Assembly: GCF_013375155.1 (NCBI RefSeq)
Contig: NZ_JABXOF010000006.1
Span: 1-64,000 of the forward strand
Source: Serratia ureilytica
GTDB taxonomy: Bacteria > Pseudomonadota > Gammaproteobacteria > Enterobacterales > Enterobacteriaceae
Direction: 5' to 3'
DNA length: 64,000 bases
Shown: piece by piece, positions 55,402 to 64,000 of the stretch
How the letters are laid out: each line of letters opens with the position of its first letter
Numbering within the stretch: the first letter of the stretch is position 1
Translations under genes and position numbers: made by a program
Notes under the pieces: generated by a model
Database searches by the model: none
What the model saw: only the letters and a program-made list of their open reading frames with translations
Told to the model about the DNA's origin: nothing

Positions 55402-56223
55402 ATGAAAGTCCAGATCCCACGCCGCAATATCGATATCGATCAGGTGACGCGCCCGCTGTTCGCCGTGCAGAGTTCCACCATCGAGCAGGACTGGGAAGTC
55501 GAGCCGCATCGTCATCAAAAGGCGCAGCTGATCTATACCGTGCGCGGCATGATCCGCTGCGAAGTGGAAAACGGCCTGTGGCTGGTGCCGCCGCAGTGCG
55601 CGCTGTGGATGCCGGGCAACGTGTTGCACAACGCCCAGGGCGCCGGCTCGACCGAGGCTTACTGCCTGTTCGTCGATCAACACGTCGTCGCCGGCTTGCC
55701 GCAGAGTTGCTGCACGCTGTCGGTCTCGCCGCTGCTGCGCGAACTGCTGCTGCAGGCCACCACCTTCGAACCGCTCTACGACGAACAGGGCGCCGAAGGG
55801 CGCCTGACGGCGGTGTTGCTGGATCAGCTGGTGGCCGCACCGATCGAGAATCTGCATCTGCCGGTATCCGACGACGCGCGCATACGGCAGTTGACCGAAG
55901 GCATGCTGAGCTGCCCGGCGGACAAATCCACCCTCGGCCAGTGGGCGCAGCGCATCGGCATGAGCGAGCGCTCCCTCAGCCGCACGCTGCAACAGCAGAT
56001 GGGCATGAGCTTCGGCCACTGGCGGCGTCAGCTGCACGTGATGCTGGCGCTGCAGCGCTTGACGCAGGGCGAGAGCGTACAGACGGTGGCGCTGGATCTG
56101 GGTTACGAGAGCGCCAGCGGCTTCGTCACCATGTTCAGAAAGGCGGTGGGCAAACCGCCGGCGCGCTACCTGGCGGAACGCAACGCCTCAGGGCAACCCC
56201 TGGGCGGCGCGATCAGCATGTGA
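55402..56223 (+). CDS. AraC-family regulator with cupin sensor
   Basis: The 273-residue protein (ATG at 55402) has an N-terminal cupin (EPHRHQKAQLIYTVRGMIRC) and a C-terminal AraC domain (VALDLGYESASGFVTMFRKA). Length and layout resemble NimR/YeaM-type regulators, which usually control a neighbouring exporter; none is adjacent here. It is divergent from the hypothetical/Rob-like pair across 120 bases, so those may be targets. Confidence 0.83.
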   Translation: MKVQIPRRNIDIDQVTRPLFAVQSSTIEQDWEVEPHRHQKAQLIYTVRGMIRCEVENGLWLVPPQCALWMPGNVLHNAQGAGSTEAYCLFVDQHVVAGLPQSCCTLSVSPLLRELLLQATTFEPLYDEQGAEGRLTAVLLDQLVAAPIENLHLPVSDDARIRQLTEGMLSCPADKSTLGQWAQRIGMSERSLSRTLQQQMGMSFGHWRRQLHVMLALQRLTQGESVQTVALDLGYESASGFVTMFRKAVGKPPARYLAERNASGQPLGGAISM

Positions 56224-56259
56224 ACGGCCGGCACCCGCGCCGGCCTGGCAAGAGGCGGA

Positions 56260-57396
56260 TCAGAAGTCGTAGAACACCGTTATCCAGGTGGAATCCGGCT
56301 CGTTGTCGCTGCTGTTGGCCAGCGTGCGCTCCACATACACCGACAGACCGTAACCGATGGTGGTGCCCGCGCCGAGGTAGACGTGGTTGGCGTGATACGC
56401 CTCGTCTCCTTTCAGCCGCAGCGAGTCCGCCGCGACGTAAGGCTGAACGGATTTGAGGAACGGCTTGTCGATATTGAAGGTGTAACCGACGAAGCCTTCC
56501 AGCCCGTAGCCGTCGCCGGCGAAGAAGTGCGACAGCGTGCGCTGGCGGGTGCTCGGCACATAGTCTTTGTAATAGCTGGCGGTGCCGACGATGTACCAGT
56601 TGTTCGGCTGCCAGGTCAACGCGGTGCCGGACAGCTGCTGGTGATAATCCTTTTCGTTGTACAGATTATCTTTGATCTTCGCGTCGGTATAACTGTAGGC
56701 GGCGCTGAAGGTGAAATCCTTCGTCACCTTATAATCGAAGCCCAGCCCGCCACCGCCCTTGCGGCGGTAAATCAGGTTATCCGCGGTGTGCAGATCGTCT
56801 TCCGGCAATAAATAGTTGGCGTACAGCGTTACCGGCCCGAAATCATTGGTGTATTTGATGCTGTTTTTCGGTTTATTGCCGCCGTCATAATCGCCGGAAA
56901 TACCGATGCCGGTGCCGCCCGCGTGGCCGTCGTTATCCCAGACGTCGCTTTTGATGCCGACCACAGAATAATAGATGCCGTACTGGTGGCCATAGGTCAG
57001 GGTGCCGTAACGATCGTCCTTGAAACCGGCGTACAGCTGGCGCTGATAGTCGCGTTTGCCGTCCTCATTGTAGTGCCCGTCCCAGCTGAGCGCGTGCGCC
57101 AGATCGACGCCCCACTCGTAATAGCCGATGATCGAGGTGTCCTGCGTCAGCGCATAGTCGCCGCTGAAGCGAAAACGCGTGCCGCCGTCGTGACCGTTTT
57201 TGTCATAGCCCGGCTCCGGGCCGTTATTGAAGATCCACTCGGGGCGAATGCTGCCGCCCACCTTTAAACTGAGCGGCGCCAGCAACACATTGCTCTGCGG
57301 GTTTTTATCCAGAATGGTGATCTCGGCCTGTGCGCCGGCGGATAACGCCGACAGCAAGACGCCGCCAATGAATATTGGCGTTGTATTCTTTCTCAT
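56260..57396 (-). CDS. outer-membrane porin
   Basis: The 378-residue protein has a signal peptide (about 1-24, ending AGAQA), alternating beta strands and a terminal Phe (WITVFYDF), as needed for outer-membrane assembly. Strand sequences such as YAGFKDDRYGTLTYGHQYG recall general enterobacterial porins, including the loop before the constriction. It is not a clear OmpC/OmpF orthologue. It stands alone with a long AT-rich leader. Confidence 0.82.
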   Translation of the reverse strand: MRKNTTPIFIGGVLLSALSAGAQAEITILDKNPQSNVLLAPLSLKVGGSIRPEWIFNNGPEPGYDKNGHDGGTRFRFSGDYALTQDTSIIGYYEWGVDLAHALSWDGHYNEDGKRDYQRQLYAGFKDDRYGTLTYGHQYGIYYSVVGIKSDVWDNDGHAGGTGIGISGDYDGGNKPKNSIKYTNDFGPVTLYANYLLPEDDLHTADNLIYRRKGGGGLGFDYKVTKDFTFSAAYSYTDAKIKDNLYNEKDYHQQLSGTALTWQPNNWYIVGTASYYKDYVPSTRQRTLSHFFAGDGYGLEGFVGYTFNIDKPFLKSVQPYVAADSLRLKGDEAYHANHVYLGAGTTIGYGLSVYVERTLANSSDNEPDSTWITVFYDF

Positions 57397-57733
57397 TATT
57401 ACCCCTGCCCGAAAAAATTATTGTTATAAACACGGTGGTCTTAAGCCACGCGGAAATAATTACCCGATGTCAACAGCGCACGCAAGATATAAAAATTCAC
57501 GTCATAATCTGCCATTATTTCAGGTTGGGCTTATTTTCAGCAGAAACGTGTTCACCTGTAACACGGAGAAAAATAATGTAATAACCGCAGCACGAAATAA
57601 ACCAATCCGCATCTTTTACCCAAAATAACCCGGCGTGATTATCTGGGAATAAAAATAGCAAATAACAAATAAATATTATTGCCGCAGGTAAACCGTCACG
57701 CGAGGGAATTAATTAATGGCGGGAAATAACGAC
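57397..57733. promoter_or_regulatory. AT-rich region upstream of the porin
   Basis: This 337-base stretch has no supported gene. It holds CGTGTT-N7-AACACG (57547-57565), a perfect 6-7-6 inverted repeat about 150 bases before the porin start, probably an operator. The rest is AT-rich, consistent with promoter elements and a long leader. Confidence 0.55.
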
Positions 57734-57752
57734 GGAGCGCATTGCGCGCTCC
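57734..57752 (-). terminator. terminator of the 3-hydroxybutyrate operon
   Basis: GGAGCGC and GCGCTCC pair around ATTGC, 15 bases after the dehydrogenase stop. On the minus strand GTCGTTATTT follows, a modest T-rich tail. Confidence 0.7.
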
Positions 57753-57767
57753 GGGAAAATGCCCTCA

Positions 57768-58538
57768 CTACTGCGCCAGCCAGCCGCCGTCCATGTTCCA
57801 GGCGGCGCCGCGCACCTGCGCCGCCGCATCGCTGCACAGGAACAGCGCCAGTTCGCCGAGCTGCTCCGGCGTGACGAACGCTTGCGACGGCTGCTTCTCC
57901 GCCAGCAGCTCATCGCGCGCCCGCTGCGGATCGATGCCGGCGGCAATGCGCTTGTCGATCTGCTGTTGCACCAGCGGCGTCAGCACCCAGCCGGGGCAGA
58001 TGGCGTTGCAGGTGACGGGCGTGCGGGCGGTTTCCAGCGCCAGCGTCTTGGTCAGCCCCACCACGCCGTGCTTGGCCGCCACATAGGCCGATTTGTCTTT
58101 CGACGCCACCAGCCCGTGCACCGACGCCACGTTGATGATGCGCCCCCAGTTGCGCTCGCGCATACCCGGCAGCGCCAATCGGCAGGTGTGGAACACCGCC
58201 GACAGGTTGATGGCGAGGATCGCGTTCCATTTCTCCACCGGGAACTGATCCAGCGGCGCCACGTGCTGAATGCCGGCGTTGTTCACCAGAATGTCCGCGC
58301 CGCCGAACTCACGCTCGGCATAGTGCATCATGTCCGCTATCTGGGCCGCATCGCCGAGATCGGCGCCGTGATACCCCGGCGCGGTGCCCAGCCGGGCAAC
58401 CTGCGCCTTCGCCGCTTCCACATCGCCAAAGCCGTTGAGGATCACACGCACGCCGGCGGCGGCCAGCACGGACGCTATCCCGAGGCCGATGCCGCTGGTC
58501 GAGCCGGTCACCAGCGCGGTTTTGCCTTGTACACTCAT
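57768..58538 (-). CDS. 3-hydroxybutyrate dehydrogenase (SDR family)
   Basis: The 256-residue SDR has TGSTSGIGLGIA (residues 11-22), NNAGIQHVAP, NVASVHGLVAS and YVAAKHG. Its C-terminus has EQLGELALFLCSDAAAQVRG. These are the usual features of D-3-hydroxybutyrate dehydrogenases, including the GIQHV and VHGLVAS segments around the substrate site. It oxidises 3-hydroxybutyrate to acetoacetate, which the CoA transferase of this operon then activates. It ends the operon. Confidence 0.9.
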   Translation of the reverse strand: MSVQGKTALVTGSTSGIGLGIASVLAAAGVRVILNGFGDVEAAKAQVARLGTAPGYHGADLGDAAQIADMMHYAEREFGGADILVNNAGIQHVAPLDQFPVEKWNAILAINLSAVFHTCRLALPGMRERNWGRIINVASVHGLVASKDKSAYVAAKHGVVGLTKTLALETARTPVTCNAICPGWVLTPLVQQQIDKRIAAGIDPQRARDELLAEKQPSQAFVTPEQLGELALFLCSDAAAQVRGAAWNMDGGWLAQ

Positions 58539-58550
58539 GGTATCGCTCCT

Positions 58551-59942
58551 TTAAACAATGCCGGTCAGGTAGAACACGCCAATCACAAACAGCACCGCGG
58601 CGCTTTTGATCAGGGTGATGGCGAAGATGCCGCCATAGGCCTGCCGGTGGCTAAGGCCGGTGATCGCCAGCAGGGTGATCACCGCGCCGTTGTGCGGCAA
58701 GGTGTCCATGCCGCCGCTGGCCATCGAGGCCACCCGGTGCAGCACCTCCAGCGGAATGTGTGCCGCATGGGCGGCGGCCACGAAGTTATCGGCCATCGCC
58801 GCCAGCGCGATGCTCATGCCGCCGGAGGCCGACCCGGTGATGCCGGCCAGCAGGGTGACGCTGATCGCTTCGTTCAGCAGCGGATTGGGGATCGCCGACA
58901 GCGCCTGCGACAGCACCAAAAAGCCCGGCAGGGCGGCGATCACCGCGCCGAAGCCGTATTCGGAGGCGGTGTTCATCGCCGCCAGGATCGCGCCGCCGAC
59001 CGCCGTCTTGCTGCCTTCCGCCAGCCGGCCGCGAATATTGCGAAAGCCGAACGCCACCACCAGCAGAATACCCGACACCAGCGCCGCTTCCACCGCCCAG
59101 ATGGCGGTGATTTTCGCCACGTCGGTGGTGATCGGTTTGGCCAGCCCCGGCAGCGTCAGCTCGTGGCTGGCGCCGTACCACTGCGGGATCCAATGGGTGA
59201 AGCCAAGGTTGAATACCCCGACCAAAATCAACGGCAGGATGGCGATCAGCGGGTTCGGCAGATTGATATCGTCCGGGGTTTCCGGCTCGTTCAGCAGATC
59301 GGTACCGTACCCTTCTCCCTTCAGCTGCGCCTTGCGCCGCTGGCGTTCAAGATACAGCAGACCGACCGCGATGATGAACAGCGAGCCGATCAGCCCCAGC
59401 CAGGGCGCGGCCCAGGCATTGGTGCCGAAGAAGCTGGTCGGGATGATGTTTTGGATCTGCGGCGTGCCCGGCAAGGCGTCCATGGTGAAGGAGAAGGCGC
59501 CGAGCGCCACGGTGGCCGGGATCAGCCGCTTGGGGATGCCGCTCTGGCGGAACAGCTCGGCGGCGAACGGATAGACCGCGAACGCCACCACGAACAGCGA
59601 CACCCCGCCGTAGGTCAGCAGCGCGCACACCAGCACGATCACCGGAATGGCGTGACGCCGGCCGAGAATGCGGATCGCCGCCGCGACAATCGAACGGGAA
59701 AAGCCGGACAGCTCGATCAGCTTGCCGAACACCGCCCCCAGCAGGAACACCGGGAAGTAGAGCTTCACGAAGCCGACCATCTTCTCCATAAACAGCCCGG
59801 TGAAGGTCGGCGCCACCGCGCCGGGGTCGGTCAACAGCACCGCGCCCAGCGCGGCGATCGGGGCGAACAAAATCACGCTGTAGCCGCGGTAGGCGGCCAG
59901 CATCAGTAATCCCAGTGCTGCCAGGGCAATCAAAACGCTCAT
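58551..59942 (-). CDS. GntP-family permease, probably 3-hydroxybutyrate
   Basis: The 463-residue membrane protein has about 12 helices with GntP-type segments: YGGVSLFVVAFAVYPFAAEL, DALPGTPQIQNIIPTSFFG and SGGMDTLPHNGAVITLLAIT. In many bacteria such permeases sit with 3-hydroxybutyrate dehydrogenase and import short hydroxy acids. It starts 45 bases after the upstream gene and ends 12 bases before the dehydrogenase start. Confidence 0.85.
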   Translation of the reverse strand: MSVLIALAALGLLMLAAYRGYSVILFAPIAALGAVLLTDPGAVAPTFTGLFMEKMVGFVKLYFPVFLLGAVFGKLIELSGFSRSIVAAAIRILGRRHAIPVIVLVCALLTYGGVSLFVVAFAVYPFAAELFRQSGIPKRLIPATVALGAFSFTMDALPGTPQIQNIIPTSFFGTNAWAAPWLGLIGSLFIIAVGLLYLERQRRKAQLKGEGYGTDLLNEPETPDDINLPNPLIAILPLILVGVFNLGFTHWIPQWYGASHELTLPGLAKPITTDVAKITAIWAVEAALVSGILLVVAFGFRNIRGRLAEGSKTAVGGAILAAMNTASEYGFGAVIAALPGFLVLSQALSAIPNPLLNEAISVTLLAGITGSASGGMSIALAAMADNFVAAAHAAHIPLEVLHRVASMASGGMDTLPHNGAVITLLAITGLSHRQAYGGIFAITLIKSAAVLFVIGVFYLTGIV

Positions 59943-59987
59943 CAGGCACCTCGCTATCGTTGTTATTGTCAGGTACGGCGTGCGAAA

Positions 59988-60911
59988 TTACGGTTTCAGC
60001 GCAAAGCGCAGCTGATGCGCCCGTCGCCGTTGAATGCGTTCCCTGCGCGCTTCATCCCAAAGATAAAATCCCCGGCCGCTGCGCTGGCCGATATCGCCGC
60101 GCTGCAGCCGCTGTTCCACCAGCACCATCATCTCGTCGCCGGTCGCCAGTTCCGGGAACAGGTGGCGGGCGATGTCCGCCACCGTCGGGAGCCCGGTCAT
60201 GTCGGCGGCCTCCAGCGGGCCGACCATGGCGTAGCGCCGCCCCAGCGAGGCGCGCATCACCTGATCCACCACCTCAGCGCTGGCGATGCCGCTGTGGACG
60301 ATGTGCAGCGCTTCACGCAGCACCGCAAACTGCAGCCGATTGCCGACAAACCCCGGCGCGGCACGTTCCAGCAGCACCGCCTCCAGCGCCATCTCGCCCA
60401 GCAGCGCCTGCACCGCCGCCAGATGGCGCGGCTCGGTGGCGCGGCCGGGCACGATCTCCACCAGCGGGATCAGGTGCGGCGGGTGCCAGAAGTGGGCGAT
60501 CAGCAGGCGCTGCGGATGAGTCATGCGCGCCGCCAGTTCGTCCGGCGGCAGGCCGCTGGTGTTGCTGGCAATCACCGCGTCGTCGGCGATCAGCCCTTCC
60601 AACTGCTCATACAGCGCGTGCTTCAGCTCGAGCCGTTCCGGGATCGCCTCGATAAGCAGTCGGGCGCGCTCCACGTCGTTCAGATCGCCGGTCACGCGCA
60701 GGCGCGCCAGCGCCGCTTCGCGCTCACCGCGATCAAACTGCCCGACGTCGCTCAGCTCGGCCAGAATGCCGCTCGCCACCGCCGGCGCTTCCACCCGCCG
60801 CTGCGGATCCGGGTCATACAGCAGCACCTCATGGCCGTGGCGAATAAAGTGGGTGGCGATACCCACCCCCATCAGCCCGGCGCCCAGTACCGCATAGTCA
60901 GATGACTGCAT
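59988..60911 (-). CDS. 3-hydroxyacyl-CoA dehydrogenase family protein
   Basis: The 307-residue protein has an N-terminal NAD domain (VLGAGLMGVGIA, residues 8-19), the catalytic His in IAHFWHPPHLIPLVEIVPG and a C-terminal helical domain (GFVGNRLQFAVLREAL). The histidine segment is closer to lambda-crystallin/carnitine dehydrogenase types than to standard 3-hydroxybutyryl-CoA dehydrogenase. It lies between thiolase and permease genes. The substrate may be a 3-hydroxy acid or its CoA ester. Confidence 0.8.
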   Translation of the reverse strand: MQSSDYAVLGAGLMGVGIATHFIRHGHEVLLYDPDPQRRVEAPAVASGILAELSDVGQFDRGEREAALARLRVTGDLNDVERARLLIEAIPERLELKHALYEQLEGLIADDAVIASNTSGLPPDELAARMTHPQRLLIAHFWHPPHLIPLVEIVPGRATEPRHLAAVQALLGEMALEAVLLERAAPGFVGNRLQFAVLREALHIVHSGIASAEVVDQVMRASLGRRYAMVGPLEAADMTGLPTVADIARHLFPELATGDEMMVLVEQRLQRGDIGQRSGRGFYLWDEARRERIQRRRAHQLRFALKP

Positions 60912-60929
60912 GGTGCCCTCCTCGGTTGT

Positions 60930-62120
60930 TTACGGGCGCTCTACCGCCAGCGCCACGCCCTGCCCGCCGCCGATGCACAGCATCGCCAGCCCCTTGTTCA
61001 CCCCGCGGCGCTGCATTTCGTACAGCAGCGACACCAAAATGCGACAGCCGGACGCGCCGATCGGATGCCCCAGCGCGATCGCCCCGCCGTTGACGTTGAC
61101 CCGCTCCGCCTCCCAGCCCAGTTCTTTGCCCACCGCCAGCGCCTGCGCGGCAAAGGCTTCGTTAGCTTCGATCAGATCGACCTCCTCCAGCCGCCAGCCG
61201 GCTTTCTCCAGGCAGCGCCGAGTGGCCGGCGCCGGGCCGATGCCCATGATCGCCGGATCGACGCCCGACGAGGCGTAACCCGCGATGCGCGCCAGCACCG
61301 GCAAGCGCAGCGCGGCGGCTTTTTCCGCGCTCATCAGCAGCACCACGGCGGCGCCGTCGTTGAGCGACGAGGCGTTGCCGGCGGTCACCGTGCCCTCCTT
61401 GCGAAACGCCGGACGCAGCCGCGCCAGCGCTTCCAGGCTGGTGTCGCGCGGCTGTTCGTCGCGCTCTACCCGCAGCGCTTCGCCCTTCGGCTTCGGCACC
61501 GTCACCGGCGTGATCTCCTGCGCGAAACGCCCGGCCTGCTGCGCCGCCTGCGCCTTCTGCTGCGAACGCAGCGCGAACCTGTCTTGTTCTTCTCTGCTGA
61601 TGGCGTATTTCTCCGCCAGGTTTTCGGCGGTGATGCCCATGTGATAGTCGTTGAACGCGTCCCACAGGCCATCGTGGATCACGCTGTCCACCATCTGCGC
61701 GTGACCGAGGCGCAGACCGGCGCGCGCGCCGGCCATCAGGTAAGGCGACCGGCTCATGCTCTCCTGGCCGCCGGCGATCACCGCGTCGGCGTCACCGCTG
61801 CGGATCGCCTGCACCGCCAGATGCACCGCCTTCAAACCGGAGCCGCACACCTTGTTGATGGTCAGCGCCGGCGTCGTAAACGGCAGCCCGGCGTTCAGCG
61901 CGGTCTGGCGCGCCGGATTCTGCCCGCAGCCGGCGGTCAGCACCTGACCGAGGATCACTTCATCGATCTGCTGCGGCGCCACGCCGCTTTGCGCCAGCAG
62001 CCCCTGCACCGCCGCCGTGCCCAGTTCCACCGCCGTCAGCGGCGCCAGCGCGCCATGAAAACTGCCGACCGGCGTGCGCGTCGCCGCCACAATCACCACT
62101 TCACGTTGTTGCACATTCAC
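60930..62120 (-). CDS. acetyl-CoA C-acetyltransferase (thiolase)
   Basis: The 396-residue thiolase has the nucleophile Cys in [30 protein letters not shown], the His of [11 protein letters not shown] and the second Cys in [13 protein letters not shown]. It splits acetoacetyl-CoA into two acetyl-CoA. It overlaps the CoA-transferase B gene by four bases (ATGA type). AtoB-like in role. Confidence 0.93.
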   Translation of the reverse strand: MNVQQREVVIVAATRTPVGSFHGALAPLTAVELGTAAVQGLLAQSGVAPQQIDEVILGQVLTAGCGQNPARQTALNAGLPFTTPALTINKVCGSGLKAVHLAVQAIRSGDADAVIAGGQESMSRSPYLMAGARAGLRLGHAQMVDSVIHDGLWDAFNDYHMGITAENLAEKYAISREEQDRFALRSQQKAQAAQQAGRFAQEITPVTVPKPKGEALRVERDEQPRDTSLEALARLRPAFRKEGTVTAGNASSLNDGAAVVLLMSAEKAAALRLPVLARIAGYASSGVDPAIMGIGPAPATRRCLEKAGWRLEEVDLIEANEAFAAQALAVGKELGWEAERVNVNGGAIALGHPIGASGCRILVSLLYEMQRRGVNKGLAMLCIGGGQGVALAVERP

Positions 62121-62782
62121 CTCCCGTTCCAGAAACGCATTTCCGGCACATGCTCCGGCACGATCAGCCGGCCGGCGGTTTTGGCGACAATCTCCGCCAC
62201 GCTGACGCCCGGCGCGCGTTCGCGCAGCACGAAGGCGCCGTCTTCAATTTCCAGATAGGCCAGATCGGTCAATACCTTGCGGATGCAGTTGGCACCGGTC
62301 AGCGGCAGCGTGCAGCGCGGCAGCAACTTGGACTCGCCGCCCTTCGCTGCGTGGGTCATCACCACGATGATGTTCTCCGCCCCCGCCACCAGATCCATCG
62401 CGCCGCCCATGCCCTTGACCATCTTGCCGGGGATCATCCACGAGGCGATGTTGCCCTCGACGTCCACTTCAAACGCCCCCAGCACGGTCAGATCGACATG
62501 GCCGCCGCGGATCATGGCGAACGACTGCGCCGAATCGAAGATCGACGCGCCGAGGCGCGCGGTGACCGTCTGCTTGCCGGCGTTGATCATGTCGGCGTCC
62601 AGCTGTTGCTCGGTCGGGAACTCGCCCATCCCCAGCAGGCCGTTTTCCGACTGCAGCATCACGTCCATGCCCGCCGGCACGTAGTTGGCCACCAACGTCG
62701 GGATGCCGATGCCCAGATTGACGTAGTAACCGTCCCTCAGCTCTTGCGCCACGCGCTGCGCCATTTGTTCACGGGTAAGCAT
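62117..62782 (-). CDS. 3-oxoacid CoA-transferase subunit B
   Basis: The start at 62782 ([20 protein letters not shown]) gives 221 residues. [15 protein letters not shown] and the catalytic Glu in [11 protein letters not shown] identify the beta subunit. With subunit A it moves CoA to acetoacetate from succinyl-CoA or acetyl-CoA. AAGGAG lies before the start. It is 11 bases after subunit A. Confidence 0.93.
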   Translation of the reverse strand: MLTREQMAQRVAQELRDGYYVNLGIGIPTLVANYVPAGMDVMLQSENGLLGMGEFPTEQQLDADMINAGKQTVTARLGASIFDSAQSFAMIRGGHVDLTVLGAFEVDVEGNIASWMIPGKMVKGMGGAMDLVAGAENIIVVMTHAAKGGESKLLPRCTLPLTGANCIRKVLTDLAYLEIEDGAFVLRERAPGVSVAEIVAKTAGRLIVPEHVPEMRFWNGR

Positions 62783-62793
62783 GCGAATTCTCC

Positions 62794-63492
62794 TTATGCC
62801 CGCAGGGTGCGTTGTTCGATACGCTTTTCGAATGTGCCCTGGATCAGCCGATCGACATAGATGCCGGGGGTGTGGATCGCCGCCGGATCCAGCTCGCCCG
62901 GCGCGACGATCTCTTCCACTTCCACCACCGTGATGCGCCCGGCGGTCGCCATCAGCGGATTGAAGTTCTGCGCGGTGTGGCGGTAGATGACGTTGCCGAA
63001 GTGATCGGCCTTCCAGCCTTTCACGATGGCGAAATCGCCGGTGATGGCGGTTTCCATGATGTAGGGGCGGCCGTTGAACTCGCGCACCTCTTTGCCTTCG
63101 GCGATCGGCGTGCCGTAACCGGTGGCAGTGAAGAATGCCGGGATGCCGGCGCCGCCGGCGCGGATCTTCTCCGCCAGCGTGCCCTGCGGCGTGAGATCCA
63201 CCTCCAGCTCGCCGCTGAGCGCCTGCTGTTCGAACAGCGCGTTTTCGCCGACGTAAGATCCCACCACCTTGCGGATCTGATGGGTTTCCAGCAGCCGCCC
63301 GAGGCCGAACCCGTCGACGCCGCAGTTGTTGGAAACCACCGTCAACCCGCGCACGCCACGCCGGCGGATCTCTTCGATCAGATTCTCCGGGATGCCGCAC
63401 AGGCCAAAGCCGCCCGCCAGCACCGTCATGTTGTCCGTCAGGCCTGCCAGCGCTTCCTGGTAGCTGCCGACGCGTTTGTCGAGCCCTGCCAT
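62794..63492 (-). CDS. 3-oxoacid CoA-transferase subunit A
   Basis: The 232-residue alpha subunit has [19 protein letters not shown], the family's CoA-binding region (about residues 25-45), and [14 protein letters not shown]. It is the first gene of the leftward six-gene ketone-body operon. Its upstream region faces a LysR gene. Confidence 0.93.
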   Translation of the reverse strand: MAGLDKRVGSYQEALAGLTDNMTVLAGGFGLCGIPENLIEEIRRRGVRGLTVVSNNCGVDGFGLGRLLETHQIRKVVGSYVGENALFEQQALSGELEVDLTPQGTLAEKIRAGGAGIPAFFTATGYGTPIAEGKEVREFNGRPYIMETAITGDFAIVKGWKADHFGNVIYRHTAQNFNPLMATAGRITVVEVEEIVAPGELDPAAIHTPGIYVDRLIQGTFEKRIEQRTLRA

Positions 63493-63622
63493 ATCGTTGC
63501 CCCTGCATGTTGCGGCGCAGGGCGAAATGCCCTGGCTTGCGTGAGGGCATCTTCAGGTCACAAAAATGATTTGTTAATTTTGTTTTTATGCCGCATTCAT
63601 TTAGAATTTTTATTAATCAACC

Positions 63623-63650
63623 GTTAACCGAAAATTAACAAAGAGTTAAC
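63623..63650. promoter_or_regulatory. repeated GTTAAC/ATTAAC half-sites
   Basis: GTTAAC occurs at 63623-63628 and 63645-63650, with ATTAAC at 63634-63639, so three similar hexamers are spaced about 11 bases apart (one helical turn). They lie just before the lysR start in the 168-base divergent region and may be LysR binding sites. Confidence 0.45.
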
Positions 63651-63660
63651 GCCAACCAAA

Positions 63661-64000
63661 ATGAAAATGAGCATCAAACAGTTACGCGCGTTTTTAGCGG
63701 TAGCTCACACTCTGAATTTCGCCCAGGCCAGCGAGCGGCTGAATATTTCTCAGCCGGCGCTCAGCCTGGCGATCCGTGGGCTGGAAGACGCGCTGGGCGG
63801 GCCGCTGTTGCTGCGCACCACCCGCCGGGTGACGCTGACGCCGGAAGGAGAAACCTTCTTCCCGATGGCGCGCCAGCTGCTGGCGGATTGGGATAACGCG
63901 GAAGAGGCGATGCGTCAGCGCTTCACCCTGCAGATGGGCAAGGTGGCGATCGCCGCCATGCCGTCGTTCGCCGGCAACCCGCTGCCGCCGATCCTCAAGG
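63661..64000 (+). CDS. LysR-family regulator, 5' part only
   Basis: The gene runs off the window after 113 codons. The visible part starts MKMSIKQLRAFLAVAHTLNF and has a complete LysR winged helix (residues 3-62; ASERLNISQPALSLAIRGLE) followed by the linker and start of the effector domain (MGKVAIAAMPSFAGNPLPP). It is divergent from the CoA-transferase operon, so it is the likely regulator of ketone-body use. Confidence 0.9.
   Translation, partial: MKMSIKQLRAFLAVAHTLNFAQASERLNISQPALSLAIRGLEDALGGPLLLRTTRRVTLTPEGETFFPMARQLLADWDNAEEAMRQRFTLQMGKVAIAAMPSFAGNPLPPILK

Noticed and set aside
57759-59909. A 716-codon plus-strand frame opposite the 3-hydroxybutyrate genes
   Set aside because: It is rich in His, Gln and Arg, typical of antisense translation in GC-rich DNA, and covers two genes with clear family motifs on the other strand.

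Overview
The window is GC-rich, densely coded enterobacterial chromosome, most like Serratia. This rests on the leucine tRNA next to a Fur-boxed DUF1435 gene, an AmpH, a YbiS-type L,D-transpeptidase, an Idi and the hpa operon order. There are no phage, transposon, integrase or CRISPR genes. Most of the window is a string of catabolic operons, each beside its own regulator.

Layout. 0-6 kb: 3' end of a tRNA-Leu, a DUF1435 membrane protein with a Fur box, a diguanylate cyclase, and two regulator/MFS efflux pairs (TetR and LysR). 6-13 kb: a complete non-phosphorylative L-fucose pathway (transporter, mutarotase, dehydrogenase, lactonase, dehydratase, second dehydrogenase, diketo-acid hydrolase) with a GntR regulator and tandem operators. 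13-14.4 kb: ampH. 14.4-25.9 kb: the whole 4-hydroxyphenylacetate (hpa) regulon, with hpaG split into two genes and a type I (VOC-fold) HpaD. 25.9-31.6 kb: a monoamine-regulon-like operon (SDR, MoaF, SDR, DUF3156, APC permease) divergent from a LuxR-type regulator across a 613-base region holding striking palindromes. 31.7-37.5 kb: MFS, class II deacetylase-like amidohydrolase, alpha/beta hydrolase, then cupin, PuuB-like amine oxidase and a second LuxR. 37.7-45.6 kb: iron alcohol dehydrogenase, a 30-residue membrane peptide, and a beta-alanine module (LysR, omega-aminotransferase, semialdehyde dehydrogenase, permease, DmpA-type aminopeptidase). 45.6-51 kb: a self-contained TonB system (exbD, tonB, receptor, exbB, exported phospholipase D-like protein). 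51.5-51.8 kb: an orphan colicin-V-like microcin precursor. 51.9-57.4 kb: idi with an orphan hydroxyarylate decarboxylase subunit D, L,D-transpeptidase, two AraC-type regulators, a hypothetical protein and a porin. 57.7-64 kb: a ketone-body/3-hydroxybutyrate operon with the start of a divergent LysR gene.

The operons feed central metabolism: L-fucose to pyruvate and lactate, homoprotocatechuate to succinic semialdehyde and pyruvate, beta-alanine to acetyl-CoA, and 3-hydroxybutyrate to acetyl-CoA. The 26-45 kb stretch looks like a supercluster for amines and omega-amino acids. The most novel-looking items are the microcin gene, the private TonB/phospholipase D operon beside it, the shared palindromes of the two LuxR loci, and the idi/subunit D pair. 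All calls come from reading the sequence and remembered families; no database search was run.
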